Of a DNA stretch of 64,000 nucleotides, positions 54,433 through 64,000 are shown in pieces. Both the position numbers and the translations under genes were made by a program. Source of the DNA: Lunularia cruciata (lineage: Eukaryota > Streptophyta > Marchantiopsida > Lunulariales > Lunulariaceae). The first letter of the stretch is position 1, and each line of letters begins with the position of its first letter. The notes beneath the pieces are model-generated. The model was not told the origin of the DNA. It was given only the letters and a program-made list of their open reading frames with translations, and did no database searches. The stretch lies in the NCBI GenBank assembly GCA_948567375.1, contig OX419758.1:14203001-14267000 (forward strand). Reading direction: 5' to 3'.

Positions 54433-54960
54433 TATTCCCCGACCACTAGTTGATGACATCTTCATTGCCACAGACTCTTTCAAATCTCAAATAGCACTTA
54501 TGCATTTTGGAGATGAGCATGAGGCTTCCATGTAGCATTGTGAAGTAGGTACCCTTTCCAATAGATTTCATATTTAGTATGTTGTTGGCAGCCATGTTTG
54601 ACCTCTTGACATGCAAGTATAAAATCAACCTCATATTCATCATGATCATTAATAGATATTGGAGGAGCTTAGATACAAGTAGGGAAAGAAGATAGAAACA
54701 AAGGTTTTAACTTTGAGATATGGAATACAAATGGATTTTCATATGACTAAGAAGTGCAAGTTTGCAAGTGATTGGAGAAATGGTCTGAATAATAACAAAG
54801 TGTCTTATCTAAATAGGAGAAATTTTACAAACTTGGGTGGCAAGTTTGAGAGGAAGATTACTAGAGAGAGCATAAAATTATCATTTATCTGAAAGGTGAG
54901 ATCACAATGATGGAAATAATCATTTTCTTTTTCAATTTGAGCAACAAGGGGATGAGACTT
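54433..54960 (-). pseudogene. Fragment F: integrase tail and chromodomain, decayed
   Basis: On the minus strand, from about 54960 ('AKSHPLVAQIEKEN'-like integrase tail) to 54520, the order and wording follow the end of B pol. The chromodomain end is readable near 54650-54530 ('NNILNMKSIGKGTYFTMLHGSLMLI' in a shifted frame). The element is truncated at about 54960; no 5' part is found in the window. Confidence 0.75.
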
Positions 54961-55824
54961 GGCTTGGTGTAAAATGAAAACCCAATGTTGATGTACTAAT
55001 AAAAAAATAATAAGAAATTTTTTTTCCCTTGAGGATGTAGCTTGGAAATTACTAGATTTGAAGGAAAAATGTCACAATGTCATAGTTTTTTTATTGTTAC
55101 CTATTTAACCACTTGGGCAAGGACCACTCCCAGAAGAGGGTAGAGTCACTCATAGTAGCACACTATAGAACAGAGGAATTAAAATCATTTCATGAAAGTT
55201 CTAGTACACATGGCGTTTTGAAGGTAATGGTTCATTTATTGCCAAAGGCCTCTCCTCCCTAAGAGACTTTTTTTACCCCAAAGGCCGGTTCCACCCCCAA
55301 AAGTTGGTTTCATCTCAAAGGTTCTATCACTCTAACAACTTTGCCAACTATGTTCTACACTTCCTAGAAGGTGTAGTCCCAAAAAATCATGAAATGGATT
55401 TTCCACTTGGCTTCTTATTCAATGGTACTTCCAATGCTCTAGTGTTCTCAAAATCCTTCTTTGCATTGTTTTGTGTATTCAGACTCCAAGGATACCTTGC
55501 CCTAGAATGATGCAAGTTCCTTGATAAGTACTCAACCACACATTCCTAGTACAATGCTCCTCACCTCTACTTGACCAAGCATTCAACCAAGAATGCAAAG
55601 GGTAGGCAATTTAATGCTAAGGATCGATGTGGAGGTCCTTTTGATCAATACTTAGATGGTGAAGAGGGAATAAATTTACATTGATCTAAATCTATATATC
55701 CAATAGATTAAGCAGCTAAGGGATGCCAGAAATATTATTTGACACTTACGTCACTCATCACTAATTGTATCTTATATATATATATACTAAATTGGGAATT
55801 GCCTATGTATTCATGGCTACCTTT
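54961..55824. other. No recognised gene
   Basis: Contains homopolymer runs, a direct repetition of CCCCAAAGG/CCCCAAAAG-like text near 55270-55310, and a TA-dinucleotide run near 55773-55787. A 68-codon frame at 55304-55510 has no recognisable domain. Confidence 0.45.
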
Positions 55825-56428
55825 TGTAATACTCCAAGGACAAGAGAACTCTCCAAGAGAGATACAAGAGAGGAAACACAAGTTTCACACTCAATCCTCC
55901 GATGCTCCAAAGGAGCACCTTCTCTTTATAATATAGCAAAGAGGATCTCCTCAAAGGAAGCTCCACCCTGATCAGATACATGAATTGGTGACCCGTCAGC
56001 AAGCTCCATCCTTGGATAAGTTGTGTTGATGGGTGACATGTCAGTCCTTGCCCTATCTAAGTGGACCAAAGAGAATCTTTAGGGAATCTTCTTATAGGGA
56101 GCTCAAAATTGCAAGGGTGAGATACTGTTGGAAAGCTCTCAACAAGAGAAATCAAGGGGGAGAGGGGGGGGGGTGGTGGGGGGAGAAGGCAAATTTCATT
56201 CCTTGAGGAGGGGAAACTATTTCCATCTTTTAGGCCTAATTAATTTTTTTAGACATCCAAAATTGGCTCTAAAGTTTTAGGCTATTTTTAGCTTTTGTAC
56301 TATTAGTAGAAGTACTCTTTTGGTGACACCTTTGTCTGATCTACCTAGCCTATTGTACATAACATCCTTCTAGATGTTACCAAGCCAATTTTCACCTCTA
56401 GACAATAAGTCTAGCTGCTTGTATCACA
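55825..56428 (-). repeat. A-family LTR of fragment G, minus strand
   Basis: On the minus strand it starts TGTGATACAAG at 56428 and ends GTATTACA at 55825, 604 bp. It carries only one copy of the U3 segment that is duplicated in element A. A G-rich low-complexity run lies at about 56158-56188. The TATA-like TATATTATAAAG (minus) lies near 55930. Confidence 0.85.
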
Positions 56429-57085
56429 TACCTCTCCCTTTTTAAGACACAACATCCTCGTTGTGAAGTTGTTGCTCAAACAATTGAACTAACATTGGTG
56501 TGTTGGTCAAGTTGACTGTTTGCTCCTATGTTTCCTTGTACAGTGGGTACCCTTTCCAATGGACCAGATATTCCACACGCAGATGGAGAGTACCATGGAT
56601 GCATTTCTCAAGAATGTGTTTGACCTCATACACCTCCGCCTCATCAACCTGGGTTGGACAAGGTCAAATTTCTTGGATGGAAGAGAAGTAGGGTTGCTGG
56701 GGAGCATATTGACATAATAAAGAAACATGAAGCACCAGGTGGATCTTCATATGTGGCGGTGGCTCGAAGTGATAAGCCACAGCGCTGATGCAACAAAGGA
56801 CGGAGAAAGGTCCAATAAAATGAGGTTTAAGCTTATGAGGACCAACTAACTTGAGGTTGGTGGTTGACAACCAGAATTTATCTCCCACATTGAACTCCAT
56901 GTGTTGACAATGTGCATCTGCATACTGCTTTTGCCAATTTTGGGTGATCTGCAATCTGTGCTTGGCGTGCTCCACCCCCTATTGGATTCTAGAAACAAAA
57001 GTGTTGATAGTGTCAACCTTGGTAGTCACCAAAAGGACCTTCATTGAGCTTGAAGGTTTGAAAGGATGCTCTTCATACATGAGGA
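56429..57085 (-). pseudogene. Fragment G: A-family integrase tail and chromodomain, decayed
   Basis: A minus-strand polypurine tract (TTAAAAAGGGAGAGG at 56446-56430) adjoins the LTR. Upstream on that strand, the chromodomain is at about 56700-56520 and the integrase C-terminal part at 56975-56720 ('MEFNVGDKFWLSTTNLKLVGP' collinear with A). The match stops at about 57085 within the integrase ('YEEHPFKPSS'). The rest of the element is missing. Confidence 0.82.
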
Positions 57086-57864
57086 AGAACAAAAGAAGTT
57101 TAAGATAACAACTTAAAAAGATATTACAAAGGCAATGGTAATATGATGAAGTTATCTTGGTTGCAAAGGATGACTTACCTCATTGTAAGCTAAGCTATTT
57201 GTTTTGAGCATGTCTTTGCTGGTGAAAGCATTGATTGAGCTAACATGTTTCATCATTACATGTAGAAGACGTATGGTGCACTCATGAGAAGGGACCAGAC
57301 CACATTACCTGATTTTCTTTACTATTCATTTCTACACAAGAAAGATATTGGTAATGAAAGATGAGGAATTGTATTTTGATTTCTATTTCACTAACTATGC
57401 ATAGTTTACTTTGCAAAGACATATGAAGAAGGAGCACTAAATAAGATCATGGAGGAAGATGTGCACTTCTTGGAGATAGGAAAATTAGACATACCTAAAG
57501 AGATTAGAATAGGGTAAAGTCTACTAAACTGTCTTCAAGAAAAGAAACTCCTACATGGGCTAGTAAGAAAATGAATCATTAGTGAGGAACAAGAGTTTAG
57601 CTCAAAGGCTTTATAGTGTCTACTTTGGACAGTTATTCTTTTCATTATGGTAGAGGAGAAAACAATACTTGGGCTAAGGGAGAGAAGGACACTCCTCAAA
57701 TAGAATGACCAAAAGGGATATAGAGATTGTAGATCAAGACATTCTTAACAAACCAATTCTACATACTAGTGAGAGGCATAGTTTAGAGAGTCCTATTAGT
57801 GAGGAATTACCCTAGATAAAAGGGAAAACGTGGAGAAATTCACAATAAGTATCTTTGGTGAATC
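57086..57864. other. No recognised gene
   Basis: A purine-rich AT-rich spacer between fragment G and copia element I. Short frames only. It may hold an eroded part of the copia 5' LTR. Confidence 0.45.
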
Positions 57865-57983
57865 CTATTAGATTATAGTCATTGGTTATTTTAACTTCCT
57901 CCTAATATGATTGGGTAATTCTATTATGTCTTGATCGTGTTGTGACAATGAACGTTTCTCTGTCCTAGTTTAATTTTCTCACA
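57865..57983 (+). repeat. 5' LTR end of element I
   Basis: Aligns with the end of the 3' LTR through TTGGGTAATNCTATTATG and TAATTTTCTCACA. The primer site TGGTATTAGAGC follows at 57984-57995, with one mismatch to the initiator-Met site. Sequence further left could not be aligned. Confidence 0.75.
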
Positions 57984-58646
57984 TGGTATTAGAGCTGATT
58001 TAGAAACTTTATAGTTAGTTTTTGATTCCTCAAGCTCAAATTTATAAGAGGATAGGAAAGGATTCTTTTCTATTCTCTAAAGATCTGCAGACTATGATTT
58101 ATAGACAGAATTTCTCCAAATTGAATTGCTTGGCCCAACATTCTAAACCCAAAATTGGGATGCTCAAATTGCAATTTCAGGAGAGAAATTCTCCCAACTA
58201 AATTTCTTGGAGAAGAAACTTAACGAAAAGAAATTCTCAATGCATAGCAACATGCAAAACTGCTATGACCTGATTATCAATGCATATCAACTTGTAGCAA
58301 TATGCCTCAATCTGCCTATAGAAACCTACCCACAACAAATTGCAACAATTACTAGCGATCTATGATATTGAATTCAGATTCAAGATCATCTATAGCAACT
58401 AAATCACAGTGCCAACGAATGAGCCATAACTACCCATAAAAAATTTTAGTGACCCATTATCAACATGCAAACAATTCATTTGTTGCTTTCAGTAATTCAA
58501 TCTGAAAGCGGCTAATCTGACCCGCATTCTTCTGAAATCTGGTTCCTTGTACCCAACGCAAAGACACCTTATTTGCTCAAAAAAATCATTTTCTGAACTT
58601 GAAGGACATGCAATACCTGTTCTTATTGAAGGTCTGAAAACCAATA

Positions 58647-59640
58647 TTGGGAGCTACTTCATTTTCTTTAACATCTACTGTGATGTTGCGGGAGACTAGT
58701 ATGTTGAAGGTCAAAGATATCCCAAAATTCAATGGAATGTATTATTTCGAATGGAAATTATGGATGAGTCTATTTCTTCGAGCTACAGTTCTCATAGGGG
58801 TGGTCGATGCTTCGATGGGTAGTTATGGCTCATTCGTTGGCACTGTGATTTAGTTGCTATAGATGATCTTGAATCTGAATTCAATATCAAAGCCTGTTGC
58901 TGCTCCCGCACAAGCTGGTCAAATATTTGTTACAATTCCAACTTTTCCATTAACAAGCCCTCATAGCATTGCTGATTGGGATACAAGTAATTCATTTGTA
59001 TTTTCTTTTATTATAAATTGACTTGATGACAATCAGATTCATCATGAGAGTTCTGCTTTTGCTGAATTTGATTTTGAAGGTTTGACTACTTTTGAGCAAT
59101 TATATGAAGCTCAAGATGCAATCACTAGAATGTACTGCAAGATGAGCTTCAGATGCTTAAAATGAAGGAAGGTGATAATGTCACTAAACACATTCACCGG
59201 TTTAGAACTTTGGTTGATCAATTATCTTTTGACAAAAATCAAATGCTGGCTATTATATGCATCATGCTTAATAGTTGCTGATAATTTTGACTTCACTACA
59301 AGGTCAACAAAATCTGACCTTGCAAAAGCTTAGAAAATATCTCCATCAGGAGGAGAAAATGTTCAAGACTCACATGTATGCACACAATTGCAGTGTATAC
59401 TTCGAAGGGAAATTTCCCTTCAAAAGGCAAGTCTATTGGAGGGAATTGGAAGAATCAGAAATTTAGGAAAGGCAAAACAAAATCCATTAATGCTTCAGCT
59501 CCTTGATCTGGTTTCCAACTAGATTATTCATCTTGATTGAGGCCTTCTACAACTAATCAGAGAAATCACAACAATAAGATGAAGTGTTTCTATTGCCATC
59601 TTATTGCACCTCACTTCAGGATGTGAATAAAAATAATTGC
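58647..59640 (+). pseudogene. gag of element I, decayed
   Basis: The N-terminal part reads 'IPKFNGMYYFEWKLWM' (58715-58765), as in copia gag. The UBN2-type region is at about 59085-59330 ('FEQLYEAQDAITRMY', then 'KHIHRFRTLVDQL' and 'LTLQKLRKYLHQEEKM') across frames. A degraded zinc knuckle, 'CFYCHLIAPHFRM', lies at about 59585-59625. Confidence 0.8.
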
Positions 59641-59719
59641 TGATGAATCTGCAGCAAGCTCACAAACTCTACCATTTATTTGTATACTGTAATTGCCTAC
59701 AATATTACATCTTGTTCAA

Positions 59720-62700
59720 CCCAAGATAATTCTTGGTATCTTGATTTTGGAGCTACTCACAACATGTCTCACTCAAAAAACAGTTTGATTTCTTATGAAC
59801 CTTATGTTATACCCAAAAAAAGTGTATCTTCATGATAACTCCATCCAAGATATACTCAAGTTTGATGTCAAGTGACTGTTTGGCTTCCTCAAGGTGTATC
59901 AAAAATTATGAAAAGTGTTTGCAGGTATCAGGCTTAACGAGAAACCTGTTCTCCATCAAGCAGCTAGACCTAGAGTGAGGATTTACTTTAAAGAATAATA
60001 ACATTGTATTTTGTACAATCCTCAAGGAAATTTAATTGCAAATTACCCCTTGATAGAAAATTTTTATAAACTTGGAGTTATAGTTTTTCCCCTCTCAAAT
60101 CAGCGCCTACCCTATTGTTCATTTTCATCATTATGATTTATGGTACAGAAGATAAGGTCATATAAGCACTGATAGACTCCATTTGCTATTTTTGAAAGAT
60201 ATGGTTGCAGATGTCCCAAATTACACTATCAAACACCAGCTTTCTCAATGCACCACTTGTTTATATGGGAAGCAATCCCAATAACAATTCTATACCAATC
60301 TTGCTACTCAAGCCAAGGAGTTACTTAGTCCCATTCATGTGGACATATGTGGTCCTATATCTCCTCCTACCCATTTTGGTTATCAATACTTTATTTTATT
60401 TATCAATGATTTTTCTTGATATTGTCTTCTATACCTCATGTAGAAAAAATAAGAGGCTTTAACCTATTTTACTCAGTACTTTACCAATGTTGAGACACAT
60501 TATTTTCTTGCAAAAATCAAAAGACTACAATGCGACAATGCTAGAGAATACAAAAGTGTTGCAACTGCTGTTCAATAGAACCAAATCAAAGGCTTTAACC
60601 TATTTACTGTGTATTTTACCAATGTAGAGACACATTATTTTCTTGAAAAATCAAAATGATACAATGTGACAATGCTAGAAAATACAATAGTGTTTAACAA
60701 CTACTCTTCTTCAAAAGGAATTAAGCGGCAAGTTTTGGGGCCTTACACTCAGCCAAACGGAATGTCAAGATGAAAGAACTGCACACTTTTCAATGCAGCA
60801 TTTTGTCTCCTATATGGGTAAAATTTACCCTAGACCTATTGGGGAGAAGACATAATCACAAACTATTCACAAAATTGCTACCCAAGTAAAGTACTTTCTT
60901 CCAAACATACCTCCTTTGAAATATGGTTTGAACACAAGCCTTCTTTAAAACACTTATGAGTGTTTGACAGCCTTGATTTTGCCCATATTAATGACAACAT
61001 GTGCTGTAAACTTGATTTTCATGTAATAGCATGTCTTTTCATGGGATACAAAGAAGAAAGACAAGGGTATTGATTGGAATGTAAAAGTGATAATAAAGCA
61101 TCATTTTGAGAGATGTTATGATTCTCAAAGATTGAGTTCGCACCGGTCAATAGAGTCATCTACTTCTTCCCATGGGGATGAAAATTCTACTCTTTGAATG
61201 GATCCTTTGGTTCTTTCAAGCCTGTCCTCATCCTAGTGTTCTTTTATCCCCTCCCTCAAATTTACCTACTTCAGTGGGATGCCTCCAACTTCTATCAGTT
61301 TGCAGCCAACTTCTTGACCCTCTAATCCCACAATAGTGTTCATATAGTATTGATCCCTCCCATTTCTCCTTCTTCTCCTATGAGAGGACATACTAGTTTG
61401 TATTATCAAAGATAAACCAAGACCTCCCTCTATTTCTTTTCTTGATCCCCTTTCTCCAATGCATGCACTCAAACATAGCTCTTGCACTTGCATGAAAAAT
61501 GGGCTTCTCAATCTACTCTTCATTCTTTCAGCAAACCTTCTACCTACAATGCAATTATTTTTATATCTTATGCAAAGAATTGGAAAGATGCTATCCATGT
61601 TGAGTTACAAAACATGGCTATAATGCAAGCATGAGCCTTGGTCTCTTTACTTGCTGGCCGGACTACTATTGGTTGTCAGTGGGTCTTCAAAATCATACCT
61701 ACTATCATTGGCCAAATCCAAACATATAAAGCTCATTTGGTGGCAAAGCAATTTACTCAGATCCTAGGCATTGACTACATTGAGATCTTCTATCCAATTG
61801 TTAAGCTCCAATTATTGCAGATTTTATCTGCCTTGGTTGTGTACTTTGATCTAGAGCAATCAAGTGGATGTTGTTATAACTTTTCTCTACAGAAAAATTT
61901 GTGAGAAAATTTACATGGCTCTTCTTGAAGGTTTAATAATATATGATCCTACTCTTATTTGCTTGCTTAATGAATTGATTTATGGTTTTAAGCAATCAAC
62001 ATGCTTGTGGAATGAATGTCTACATTATGCTTTATTGGCTCTATAATTAACAACAATATCTATGTTCTTTGAAAAGATTTGCCATGCTCATTTTGGCATT
62101 ATATGTTGAAGACCTAATATTGGCTACCATAAATCTTGTGTTACTCCGAGAGTTAAAGGTTTACTTGATTAGGAGTTTAAAATGACAGACTTGGGTGAAT
62201 CTTTTCATGTCCTTGGTATTCATCTCCAACAAGATAGAAAACAAGGAAGGTTGAAGATCAATCAAACTAGTTACATTCAAAATAAGTTTGAACAATTCAA
62301 TTTGTTAAATTCTAAACCTATCTTGACTCATGTTGCTCATTGCTTGTCTTTGAGTTTTGATCAATCACCCTCTACCCAAGCTGAAATTGACTTATAAAGA
62401 CCATTCCCTATCAAAGTGCTATTTGCAGTTTAATGTGTGCAATGATTTGTTCTTGACCTGATATTGCCTATTCAATAAGTACTATTGCTCAATACATGTC
62501 CAATCCTAGACTTGCACATTAGGAAGAAATTAAACATGTTTAGCTATTTACAAGGGGCTTTAAATTTTTCTCTCAAATATAATCATAAAGGTTTAACTCT
62601 ATATCTATAGACATTTTCAGATTCTGCATATGGTTACAACAGTTATTGCTCCTCAAAGGAGGAGCAGTAAGACGACATATAAGAAACAAAAGTCACTTGC

Positions 62701-62950
62701 TTTTTTGAGTATTGAAGTTGAGTACATGATTTTAATCAAAGAAAGCACAGAAAATAAGGATCTTTTGTGAAAACAAGAGCAGAATAGTTAGCACTTTTAC
62801 TAACAAGAATCATGAAGAACCAAGCATATTGATATCCAATATCATTGCATCAAAGATCAATTTCTCAATGGAGAAATCAGTATAAGTTATTTACCTACTA
62901 AAGACATGTGTGATGATGTATTGACAAAGGGTTTACCTTAAGGACTTCAC
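59720..62950 (+). pseudogene. pol of element I: PR-IN-RT-RH, decayed
   Basis: The protease shows 'WYLDFGATHNM' near 59735 (DSGA changed to DFGA). The pre-integrase zinc-binding part ends in 'CTTCLYGKQ' at about 60250. The integrase core starts 'HVDICGPISPPTHFGY' at about 60335, followed by an internal duplication of about 137 bp (60453 onwards repeated at 60590). RT spans about 61640-62400, with 'GCQWVFKI', 'KAHLVAKQFTQ' and 'IDYIEIFYPIVK'. The catalytic YVDD reads YVED near 62105. 'MTDLGESFHVLGIHL' starts at 62182. RNase H ends with 'HIDIQYHCIKDQF' and 'PTKDMCDDVLTKGLP' at about 62820-62940. Numerous stops are present. Confidence 0.88.
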
Positions 62951-63000
62951 CAAAAGCATATCTCTACAATAGGAATGAGATGATGCTAAAATTCCCAATT

Positions 63001-63009
63001 GGGTGGGAG
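63001..63009 (+). promoter_or_regulatory. Polypurine tract of element I
   Basis: GGGTGGGAG lies immediately before the TG of the 3' LTR, the usual copia arrangement. Confidence 0.75.
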
Positions 63010-63259
63010 TGTTAGATTAGCAACTAATTATTTTAGCATCTTCATGGATCATAAGATCTTGATTAGTATGATCAGGAGATCTCAAATAGGATTATATTTA
63101 GCCAGTCATGTTTTTTCATATTGAAAAAATGTCTTGTGTTTTTTTGACTTTGTGAGGTTCTAAATTTTATGTTCACAAAACATGAACATTTTGGGTAATA
63201 CTATTATGTTTTAATAGTGTTGTGAAGTTCTCTCTCTCTCATTGTCTAATTTTCTCACA
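63010..63259 (+). repeat. 3' LTR of element I
   Basis: The 250-bp LTR starts TGTTAGATTAGC and ends TTTCTCACA. A CT microsatellite lies near 63227-63239. Confidence 0.85.
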
Positions 63260-64000
63260 AATCCATCTTTGGAGATCACACTTGTGGAAAACTAGGAGAA
63301 TGCAATTCTCCCAAATTTGAGGTATTTGAAGTCCCTTTTCCCACAATATGAAAAATAGTGTCTAGAAATGCAAGATTGCATGGATTTGGTAAAAAAGATG
63401 CGCACTAGTTTCTACAACCATAAAGCAACTACAAAGTTGATATAAAGAAACCTTGACAAGGCAAAGGTAGATATGGATATAGTTACTAAACTTGAAGCCA
63501 AAATGGCTAAAAATATTTTCAAGCTATGAAAGAAGACCAATGAACATGGTTGAAGAACATCAATCATCTAATAATAACTACAATAAATCTTGAAGGCATG
63601 CCATATAGAGGAAGAAGACCATAAGTAGAGTAATGACTGGTTGAAGAAGAAGTTGGACTCAATTGAGAGGAGATATAGAGTGGCAGTGGAATTTAAGTTA
63701 AATGTAGGAGCAACACTTCATCAAGTATGAAAGCAAAGAGATGTAACACTAACTTTAATAAAAGGAGAGTTGATGGTTGCCAAGTTCTAAAAATTTGGGA
63801 GTTGGAGGAAAGGCCAAAGGACGTTGATATTGCAAGACCTTCACAATTGGGACTGTTTTGGCCATTGGAGAAGAATGAGTAACAATGCATGTAAAATTTG
63901 CTACATTGGCAAATAGAAGAAGGCAATAGTAAAAAGGAGAATATGTTTTGACAAGAGTGAGTTGTCAAAGATGGAGATGTTAGATGCAATCATTATTGAG
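63260..64000. other. No recognised gene
   Basis: AT-rich sequence beyond element I. The purine-rich plus strand yields a Leu/Ser-rich chance frame on the minus strand (63693-63989). No domain was recognised. Confidence 0.5.

Larger units (their letters stand above)
57865..63259 (+). mobile_element. Ty1/copia element I, decayed
   Basis: LTR ends are recognisable at 57865-57983 (only the last third of the 5' LTR aligns) and 63010-63259. Between them lie a primer site, gag, protease, integrase, RT and RNase H in copia order (integrase before RT). Stops and small indels are frequent, so it is inactive. The 5' boundary is approximate and no target duplication could be defined. Confidence 0.88.

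Overview
This 64 kb window looks like nuclear DNA of a land plant. It is AT-rich, full of decayed and nested LTR retrotransposons with plant-type features (initiator-Met tRNA primer sites, chromodomain integrases), and has one short island of intact, intron-bearing genes. The island holds two actinoporin-like (cytolysin-fold) genes. In plants this family is known from mosses ('bryoporin') and lycophytes, so a seed-free land plant, perhaps a moss, is the best guess. That assignment is inference. No prokaryotic feature, CRISPR array, rRNA or tRNA gene was seen.

Layout. 0-1.2 kb: a tandem duplication and a minus-strand Ty3/gypsy scrap. 1.2-13.5 kb: chromovirus A, whose 3' LTR is split by a younger chromovirus B (5-bp target duplications, about 1.5% LTR divergence). 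13.5-25.4 kb: a minus-strand non-chromodomain gypsy element (H), a solo A-type LTR, and gypsy and copia scraps. 25.4-37.3 kb: three B-family copies. C carries D nested in its pol gene, and E lies beside them. Each of the three has lost a different internal part. 37.3-42 kb: old AT-rich sequence with a long hairpin, a decayed unknown ORF and a 120-bp tandem duplication. 42-53 kb: gene island. 54-57 kb: minus-strand fragments of the B family (F) and A family (G). 57.9-63.3 kb: a decayed Ty1/copia element (I). The last 0.7 kb holds nothing recognised.

The gene island is the biological centre. Two paralogous genes of three coding exons each, with the same intron positions and phases, are transcribed divergently from a shared region of about 0.8 kb. 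That region is bounded by two copies of the same 12-bp TATA-containing motif. Both genes have open reading frames, consensus splice sites and conserved family motifs. Each has an unusual charged N-terminal extension and no signal peptide.

Among the repeats, the most notable point is that the B-family LTRs carry clustered heat-shock-element-like GAA/TTC arrays just upstream of the LTR TATA box. This resembles the known heat-activated ONSEN copia element, but here it occurs in a chromovirus. The same family shows a candidate -1 frameshift heptamer at the gag/pol junction. All coordinates, alignments and identities were worked out by eye.
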